This document shows positions 56,005 through 64,000 of a DNA stretch of 64,000 bases, piece by piece (position 1 is the first letter of the stretch; every line of letters begins with the position of its first letter). Source of the DNA: Canna indica (Eukaryota; Streptophyta; Magnoliopsida; Zingiberales; Cannaceae); NCBI GenBank assembly GCA_034359265.1, contig CP136890.1:40894501-40958500 (forward strand), given 5' to 3'. The notes under the pieces are model-generated. The model searched no databases. It was not told where the DNA came from and saw nothing but the letters and a program-made list of their open reading frames with translations. The position numbers were made by a program, and so were the translations under genes.

Positions 56005-57084
56005 GTTGGATCATGGATATTATATAATTCATTAATTCCGATGTTGGTGATAGCATTAATGAATAAAACTTCTATAGTGTTTATGCACCATAGCAATCAT
56101 TGTGGCACAGTATAAAAATATTTACTTCTATTATAATATACTTATTTTTCATTTAGATATATGTTATTTTAATAAATATACTAACTTCATTTGAAATTAA
56201 ATATACCTAAAGTGAGTATATCTAATGTTAGTACACGGGAATAGAAAATGAGTAATCTATAATAGAAAATGAATATTTTAATACTACTCCATAAAGACTA
56301 TTGTGATTGTTTAGACATCACAAAAAATTTGCCCGAGATTATTGTAGCAAACTCACTTATCACATATCTCTCTAGCAAAGATTATATATATGGAGAGAAA
56401 ATTTTTATATGTAAATTTTTTTTGACGTACAAGAATAGAAAATCCTTTCGAATTCCTTCAAATCATTCTAACATACAAGTCTTTCAATTTCATCAAATTA
56501 GGAGAATTTGCTTTTCTTTTTTTAAATTCTTCTTATTTCCTTTAAAATAAAAAGATGGATATATTTTTTACTATTTATATTAAATTTGATGATCATAGCA
56601 ATTAATTGTGAGTTCAAATTGTTGAAACAAAGTTACTTTTTACAACGATAAAATGAAACTAATATACCAACTATATTAATTATACGAGAAAATAATTAAT
56701 TTATAAGAGGGAAATTAATTAATTAATTAATTAGCAAGAATCGAAATTACATAGGCACGTGGAAATTGACTCAGATCCCCATTTGCATCACATAAATCTG
56801 TAGCCTTTAAATAGTACCCATTTGATTTGACAATTGTAGAAATGCACACGATTCAATATAAGAAGATAATTTCTTTTAGATTGTTGCCAATTAAATAAAA
56901 ATCATGCATTTGTATAAATATTTGCATCAACTCCCAGGAGGCATATGTGATCTGTATTGCTAGCTTCAACTATATAAAATAAAAATGATTTTTGTGTCAA
57001 TTTACCCATTATAAAGCCTAGATGGTAGGAAATGTGGAAAAAATCCACGTGATTGCAGACGTGATATTGTCTTCCTTCACTTAG

Positions 57085-57245
57085 GGATATCAATGGGACA
57101 AGTTCGAGACGGATAGTGACGCTCCCGTATATTCATACTCGTTTACTGAACTCGTCTATCGTACCTCTTGCACCGACAAATATCCATCACCCGAATTCAC
57201 GTGGGTAATTGATACTCGCGAATATATGCAGATACCCATTTAATT
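57085..57245. mobile_element. Fragment of a hAT MITE related to 15930-16497
   Basis: TTAGGGATATCAATGGGACAAG resembles the left end TAGGGATG...; GGGTAATTGATACTCGCG and AGATACCCATTTAATTA resemble the interior of the complete MITE. The right end is missing. Confidence 0.45.
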
Positions 57246-57469
57246 AAGCTATAATATAAAAAAATATTTCTAAATAATATATCTTCAATAATTCTCATTC
57301 AACCCTATTAATAACTTGGTTGAAAAAGCACTAAATCATAAAATAAACAAGGTAACAATTAAATATCAAATCATAAAATTATCTTAAGAAATAATAATAT
57401 ATATTCATTCACGCAACATAAAATTTAAAATTAAAATACACTACAACACATCGTTTGAATTTTGACGGC

Positions 57470-57830
57470 AAATTATAAATAAATTTTGACGTTGGAGGAA
57501 GTAAATATTTGCATACTGACGGCAGTAAATTCGTCGAAAACGTGTGTCAAACAACCACCGCTTAATTTTAAATATTGACGTCTATGCAAGCGTCAATATT
57601 TAAAATTCGACGCCTTCTACCGTCAAAAAAAAGGCGTCAATATTTAAATTTCGACTATGTGTACGGTCGAAACGAGACGTCAATATTTAAAATTTCGACG
57701 ATCGCCGAGGAAGTTATATTGACGCCAACATATTGACACCTTTGACGTCAATATGTGGCGTCAATATGCTAAACATATTGACGTCTCCACAGGCGTCAAT
57801 ATGGCGCTTTTTATTTTTTTTTAAATAAAA
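57470..57830. repeat. CACTA 2 subterminal repeats
   Basis: About ten copies of GCGTCAATAT or its complement between 57560 and 57805, often extended as TTTAAAATTCGACG; likely transposase-binding sites. Confidence 0.75.
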
Positions 57831-58031
57831 TTTCGTGAACCGCGTAATTAATATACTCGTAGCAAATAATTAATATATTAATTAGCTAATTAATTTAAAA
57901 TTAATCAAATTACCTCTGACCCATTAATCAAATTATGCATCAAATTCATAATTTCATTTAATTAGAACAGTAATACAAAATTTGATTAAAACAATAATCC
58001 GTAATTTTATTTACAAATAAAATTAAATAAT

Positions 58032-59957
58032 CTAATCTTCATCGTCCATTTCCTCTTGCTCCTCCTCATCTTCTTGTTCTTCTTCATCGTCTTCTCTATA
58101 TGGATCAACATCTCTATCTATACATTTATATCAATTATAAACATATAAATTTAAATATTATTAATTAAAATATTCAGTATGACAATATATAAATTACTTA
58201 CAGTTTAGAAGTGGATCTTTACTTGTACCTTCTCCGATATTAGCCGGCGGTATTTCATGAGGAAGACTTTCAGGAACACACAATTGACTCTGTTAGAAAA
58301 ATATATTTAATTAATTACAATGCTAAAAATATCAACTACAAAAAAATTAAATAAATACATACATAATCAATTGGTGAGGAAAACATATTAGCTTGATTAA
58401 TAATTGAATTTAGCCCCTGTGACGATGAATTATCAAATTGATGTTGAAACCACATCTGCTCCTTTCTGTTGAGTCTTTGTTGAACCTCCCTCATCTCAGC
58501 ATCATGTTTTTGCTGCATTTCTTTCATTGCAGCCTCTTGTTGTCGTCGAAGCTCGTCATATGTTGCATCGTGGGAAGATGCAACAAAAGGTTGTCGATGA
58601 TGTTCATAAAATTGACTTGGTGTGACTCCAATCCCTTGTAGGCGAACTCGAGAATGATGTTCGGGACCAGATATTTCCCGATATACTTGGTTCTCGAGTT
58701 GAACTCGCTCTGTTGTTGGATTAATCTCAAGTCGTTCATTAAGTGTTCGTTTAGCGGTGGCCTACATTTCAAATAATAGATTATAAATTTAAAAAATATT
58801 AATTTAATTCATTCGTAGATGTGTTATACCATAAATTGAGCTACTTCTTCGCGTACATATCCTCCTCCACTTCTACGAAGATGTGTTGTTCTATACACTT
58901 CAAGCTCACTGGGCTCTTTATCATGTGCACGCCGCTTCACACAATGTAAATAAAAATTAATTATTTAAAAGATATTAAAAATAAAAACAAATAAATTATA
59001 AATTATTTACCAAACTACTTACAAAATCAGCACGTCTTTGAATGTAAGGGGTCGCACCGCTAGTATGTATGCAATCTTGAGTTGCACTTCTTGCCCTTCG
59101 ACCCCGTTCAGATGCAGCCTGTCATATTTAATTATAATTATAAAACAAATATTGCAAGTATCAAAATATAAATTCTTACCTGACTAGCTGAAGAATGTCA
59201 ATAGTCGACCATTCTTATCCATGATTCTCTACTAACATTTCGTAGTCGACGTGTAAGATTTTTCTCTTTTGACTCTTCAATTTTAAAATATATATTTTTT
59301 AATATAAGTTTATAATTTTTAAATTTTCTATCAAATGCCGCCATAGTAGTGCGAAAAATACGATCCATGTTCTCAGTAGGGATCAAAAAATATCTCTGCA
59401 TTTATAAATGATATTAGTTTGACCCCAAAATATATATTTAATATATAGTTTCACACAACTAAATAATGCAATCTAACATAAATTCATATAAATTCATAAC
59501 ATACCAATAATTGCTCCCATAATCCATTCTTATATATGGAAGAAATTTGATTCCAAGGGTCAGGCGTCAATGATAAGAATATAGAATCACGCACTAGTAA
59601 CCCCATAAAACGTGAGTATAATCTGTGGCCGCCATCATGACTTTGACCCCAATCAAAAAAATTGACCATAATTAACTGGTCGGGATTAAGTGTATACACA
59701 GAAGAAGCTGTAAAATATGGAGACCCTTCATGTTGCATTTGTGTTGTAGTGTTTGTTTTTAAATTACATCAGAAAACATTAATATTAATTTGATTAAATA
59801 AATAATGTTCACATGTATGATGATATAAAAACTAACTCCAAATGTAGAAAGGTCTATGAATTCGTCCTTGTGACGACCTAGGACGATCACTCTCGGGACT
59901 AAGTTCACCCTCCTCGCGGGTCTCAGCATCTGAATCTATTATTCTTGATCTTGACAT
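58032..59957 (-). pseudogene. CACTA 2 TNPA-like protein, seven in-phase exons, single stop codon
   Basis: Exons (minus): about 59738-59505, 59395-59180, 59118-59023, 58934-58830, 58761-58363, 58289-58202 and 58117-58032. All have GT/AG borders, except that the acceptor of the first listed exon is unclear, and lengths keep phase throughout. A possible upstream exon (59957-59848) begins MSRSRIIDSDAE. The PF03004-type core includes HTSGATPYIQRRADF and VYRTTHLRRSGGGYVREEV. A coiled coil (QQEAAMKEMQQKHDAEMREV) follows, then a short acidic C-terminus (REDDEEEQEDEEEQEE). The only defect seen is TGA at 59198-59200 (after MVDY), where CGA is expected. TNPA proteins bind subterminal repeats. Confidence 0.75.
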
Positions 59958-60038
59958 CCTGTATAATAACATAATATTATATATTGATAAATACATAAAG
60001 ATTAACAAATTATATAAATAATATTGATAAATAATAAG

Positions 60039-63000
60039 TCATTTACCGATGTCATATAAATCTCTAGGATGTACATTTATGACATGCGACCACTCATTAT
60101 TCTTCGGATCTGATATGTAAAATACTTGTTTTGCTTGTGATGAAAACACATACGGGTCATCTTTTAGAATTGCACCGGTATGAAATAATCGAGAAAGATT
60201 AACTAATGTGAATCCATTCTCATCCACTCGTAAACCCCGTGAATTCCTGATATCAACACATTCAGCACGAAAAAGAACTACCTTGAATACCCCACGATAG
60301 TCCAATTTAATCACATCCGTTAGAACTCCATAATATTGACGATTGTCAGCCTCAACGACCATTAAACCATTATTTTGTGTTTTACGCAATCTTTCTCGTT
60401 GCTTGGTATAAAATCTATAACCATTTATAATCAATCCATCATATTTTTTAATTACAGATACTGGACCTCAAGCTAACGCAAGTAGTGAAGCATCACAATC
60501 ATTTTGTACCATTTCCGACACTTTATCTTGTAACCACAATGTGAATCTCTCTATGATCCACCTTTGTTGTTGAGCATTCGATGCAACTGATAAATTATTT
60601 ATATGACATTGTTCTTCAAGAAATTGCCTGAGATAATAAAATAAAAATTACACCAATAATCTTATAATAACTTAAAATATGGAGACATTTAATAACAATT
60701 GATACCTTTTGTATGGTTCAATCATTGGAGTATGCAACAAGACATATCTGTGCATTTGTGCATATGCATTTAAATCCAACGTACTAATGCGAGCTTTGCC
60801 AATAAATCGGCCACCAGAAGAAAATAAGTAGTTTTCAATATTTTCAACTTCATAATTTCTCTGCAGTCGATTGAACACCGTTTCAATATTATTAAAATAT
60901 CGAGAACAAAATGTAAGACATTCATCAGCAATATATCCTTCAGCGATGGATCCCTCTGGTTGTGCTTTATTTCGAACATGAGATTTATATCTCATAAATA
61001 ACCTATGAACACGAGACAAATTCATGTTGGAAGGTGAATCATGCGGACCACGAGACAAATATAAATAAAACAAACCTTTCAATTGGGTACATCCAACAGT
61101 AATGAACAAGACCACCAAGTTTCACCTCTGTTGGAAGGTGAATCATCAAATGCACCATAATAGTGAAAAAACTCGGTGGAAAAATTTGCTCTATTTTACA
61201 TAAGAGCAAAGGCACACGTGATTACAAATCGTCCATGGCACAATGGTCTAAATTGGCACTGCATAACTTTTTGAAAAATGCAGAAATATCTTTAACAATG
61301 AGGAGAACATCTTTATGCACAATTCCTCGTAATGCATGCGGAAAAACATCTTGAAGCAGTATATGTGAATCATGACTCTTCAAGTTTTGTAATCTATGAT
61401 CCTTGAGATTCACACATTTAGAAATATTTGATGAATATCCATCGGGCACTTTCATATTTTTGATACATGTCAGCATGAGATCCTTTTCAAGAGTGGACAT
61501 TGAATAAATTGCCAAGGGTATATCATATCTATCATTTGGTAATAATATTGGATGTAAATGATGTCTTATATTCATGTCTTGCAAATCTAATCATGCATTT
61601 AAATTATCTTTCCCTTTTCCATCAATATTCAATATAGTACCAATCAGATTATCACATATATTTTTCTCAATATGCATAACATCCAAATTATTGCGCAATG
61701 GATTATGCTGCCAATATGGTAATTCAAAAAATATACTTTTATTTTTCCACATTCCATAATCTTGCCTCTGAAAACTTTGCTGAGTTTGTGTGTCTGCATT
61801 AATGCCTTCTGACTCACTACCCAAATTATTTCGAGTGCGCTTTTTACTTGTGTTGGTAGTTTTGCCATAAACATGTTTAATGTGTTGAATCTGCTCGTAA
61901 ACAATTTTTGAATCAACTGGCACTGGTGCATTATCATTTTCTATTGTCCCGTCAAATAATTCAGTGTCCTGACGAAACGGATGTTCTTGTGACAACCATC
62001 TACGATGGCCTAGATAACAATGTTTTTTTCCGTGATTAAGCCAACGAGAATCTGTCTTATCACCGCATATCGTCCTTTAGTGCTCCAACCTGATAACATT
62101 GCATATGCTGGAAAATCATTAATGGTCCACATTAAAGCTGCACGCAGAGTAAATTGTTCGCCAGAGATACTATCAAATGTTGTTACTCCGCTCCACAATA
62201 GCTTCAATTCAGAAATGAGAGGTTGTAAGTACACATCAATGTCATTTCCTGGTCCCTTAGCGCCTGGAATTAACATTGATAACATTATTGAAGATCTCTT
62301 CATGCATGCCCACGGTTCCATATTATAAGGTATCAATACAACAGGCCAAGTGCTATAAGTTGTGCTCATTGATCGAAATGGATTAAATCCATCACTTGCA
62401 AGACCCAATCTAACATTACGTGAATCAACAGCGAAGTCTGGATATTTTCTGTCAAAAGCTTGCCAAGCTTCTGCATCAGCAGGATGTCTTATGATTCCAT
62501 CTTTGGTGCGTCTTTCAGAATGTCATCTCATCAAGCTTGCGGTCTTCGATGACATATATAAACGAGTCAGTCTTGGAATAAGTGGAAAATATCGTAACAC
62601 TTTTGCAGGGTTTTTTTTCCGTTCTAACTGACTTGTTGATTCATCATTAGTTGAAGAGGAAGTCCATCGAGACAATCCACAAATGTTGCATGTTGATGCT
62701 TCCGCAGTTTCATCCATGTATAGAATGCAATCATTTGGACAAGTATGTATCTTTTGATAGAATAAACCCAAATCTTTCACATATTTTTTGCTTGATAACA
62801 CGTTGATGGAAGTGTATTGCCTTCTGGAAAAGCTTCTTTCAACAATTCTAACAACATTGAGAATGACTTTCCAGACCAACCATTAAGAACCTTTATATGA
62901 TATAATTGAATGATAAATGATGATTTACTGTATTTTACACAATTTGGATACAGAGGAACATCAAGATCATCCATCATAGAATGTTGGGAAGATTCTTGTG

Positions 63001-63406
63001 GCGGTTCGAATGCATTTGGAGCTTCATCAAGATTAACATTTAGTATTTCATCATTGACATCAATTGGTGTTTCATCATTGACATCAATTGGCGTTTCATC
63101 ATTATAATAATGTACTTGATGGGGTGCTTCAGCTCTGTTTGATATATCAAGTTGTGCTTCTGTTGTCGGATATAAAGGTTCACCATGGTAATACCAAATG
63201 GTATATCTCGGTAAAATTCCATTCCATATTAAGTGTCTTTCAACATCTTCTGGTTTATGATATTTCCTATTGATGCATTTTTTGCACGGACAATTCATTG
63301 TGCCATCTTCATCCAATCCATTGTCAATTGCGAACTGAATAAAATTTTTCATTCCTCTCGCATAAGCTTTAGATGATTGAGGTGCTGACATCCAAGTTTT
63401 ATCCAT
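60039..63406 (-). pseudogene. CACTA 2 TNPD transposase (Tnp2 family)
   Basis: ATG at 63406 (MDKTWMSAPQ). Transpos_assoc zinc domain (CPCKKCINRKYHKPEDVERH; WYYHGEP), a 24-bp repeat giving DETPIDVN twice (about 63095-63050), then Tnp2 (NDCILYMDETAEASTCNICG; LGLASDGFNPF; FTLRAALMWTINDFPAY; the hallmark NNLDVMHIEKNICDNL near 61690), DUF4218 (IEQIFPPSFF; ARPEGSIAEGY-like block at 60960) and DUF4216 (VVLFRAECVDIRNSRG, RVDENGFTLVN). Defects: one-base loss in an A run at about 62785, TGA at 62523, a small deletion near 62070 removing a CPxC motif, TGA at 61585, TAA near 61222 and an insertion-like change near 61040. Confidence 0.88.
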
Positions 63407-63640
63407 CTTTGACTTCAAAATTGAATTTCAATGTTACTATAAAGGGTATAGTCATATAGGTGGGTTGGTCCTATCCCATTCAGCAACACATTGTTAATAT
63501 CGCACTTATAATCTCATTTAATCACAACAAGTCACTGAAAATTTCGGCAGCATCTCTTTTTAGTTCTCCAAGTACGCAAAACTTCTGAAGCGTACCGGAG
63601 AACAAAAGAGATGCATCCGACATTCCATTGACATGTGTGA
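63407..63640 (-). promoter_or_regulatory. Conserved CACTA leader with hairpin
   Basis: Minus strand carries GAGATGCTGCCGAAATTT, AAGTGCGATATTA and AATGGGATAGGACCAACCCA before the ATG, matching 26700-26870 of CACTA 1. 63563-63603 forms a hairpin: GTTCTCC and GTACGC pair with GCGTAC and GGAGAAC around a 12-base loop. Confidence 0.65.
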
Positions 63641-64000
63641 TCAAATGAAATTAAATTTGCGATATTAATAATTGTGTTACTAAACTGTCCAAATTTTGTT
63701 GATATTGTTTAGTAAAATATTAAGTAGAATACGCATTCCTCCATATTGAAATAAGTATTCAACTTAATATTACAACTAAATTTTATCAACAAAATTTATA
63801 AAATCAATAAATATTTCTCGAACGGGTCTAAGCTCTTGGTAGAAAATTATAAAAATATCAAATTGAGAAGTTTAAATAAATAAAAAGTTCATTGTTGGGA
63901 GCAAGAAGTTTATAAAATCGAGACAAGTTTAATGAATTCTAAATTTAATTATTCTAATTAATTATACTCTAATATAAGTTTAAATAATAATAATAATTCA
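63641..64000. other. AT-rich window end, probably CACTA 2 leader intron
   Basis: No gene. By comparison with CACTA 1 (intron 25983 to about 26890) this should be the leader intron of TNPD. Confidence 0.4.

Larger units (their letters stand above)
52017..57438 (+). repeat. Segmental duplication, copy B
   Basis: 52017-52363 matches 49808-50155 of copy A. After the LINE, 56005-56900 matches 50157-50264 and 50795-51775, and 57360-57438 matches 51775-51835. About 460 bp (56905-57360) have no counterpart in copy A. The arrangement is a direct tandem. Confidence 0.85.
57439..64000 (-). mobile_element. CACTA (En/Spm) transposon 2, runs past the window edge
   Basis: Lower end CACTACAACACATCG at 57439, preceded by ATA. 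Subterminal repeats 57470-57830, TNPA 58032-59957, TNPD 60039-63406, conserved leader 63407-63640, AT-rich intron-like sequence beyond. Both genes are on the minus strand, so the missing 5' end and promoter lie beyond 64000. A different family from CACTA 1: other TIR and subterminal motifs. Confidence 0.9.

Noticed and set aside
61163..61354. Plus-strand ORF within CACTA 2.
   Set aside because: Shadow of TNPD on the opposite strand with no conserved motif of its own.

Overview
This is nuclear DNA of a flowering plant. It contains plant-type Sirevirus-like Copia, Tekay and Tat Gypsy, L1-type LINE, CACTA, hAT, Mutator and Harbinger elements, plus a relic of the plant-only DUF674 family. The species cannot be named from the sequence. 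I found no intact host gene, rRNA, tRNA or CRISPR; almost everything is nested, decaying transposable elements in AT-rich DNA.

Layout. 1-1539 and 8767-9013 are an old relic with the 'putative gypsy-type transposon' domain (minus strand), split by gag-only element 1 (1540-8766). Gag-only element 2 (9014-25275) carries a 10.2-kb Tekay chromovirus (14620-24790) in its 5' LTR, and the Tekay 5' LTR carries a hAT MITE (15930-16497). Element 2 ends abruptly at a Tat-type LTR (25276-33021), which is split by CACTA element 1 (25483-32847). 33022-35123 holds a Sirevirus-like U3 fragment and a Tekay-like solo LTR. Gag-only element 3 (35124-43016) has a Harbinger MITE in its 5' LTR. 43017-48471 holds a Tekay LTR fragment, an unplaced LTR and a Tat remnant with a second hAT MITE. 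48935-57438 is the least repetitive part: a broken DUF674 gene, its tandem segmental copy, a Mutator MITE and a 5'-truncated LINE. CACTA element 2 (57439 to beyond 64000, minus strand) closes the window.

How it works together. The three gag-only elements form one non-autonomous family with 1.4-1.8-kb LTRs (TGTTGG...CCAACA), an initiator-Met PBS, a polypurine tract, a Gag with two zinc knuckles and no pol. Degenerate ~170-bp repeats fill the place of pol, and a cluster of GC-rich palindromes lies just upstream of the TATA box. They would need enzymes from an autonomous relative. Tekay pol and both CACTA TNPD genes are broken, mainly by C-to-T type changes, while the CACTA TNPA frames are far better kept. 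Several insertions have their empty site inside the window (sister LTR or duplicated segment), so their boundaries and order can be read directly.
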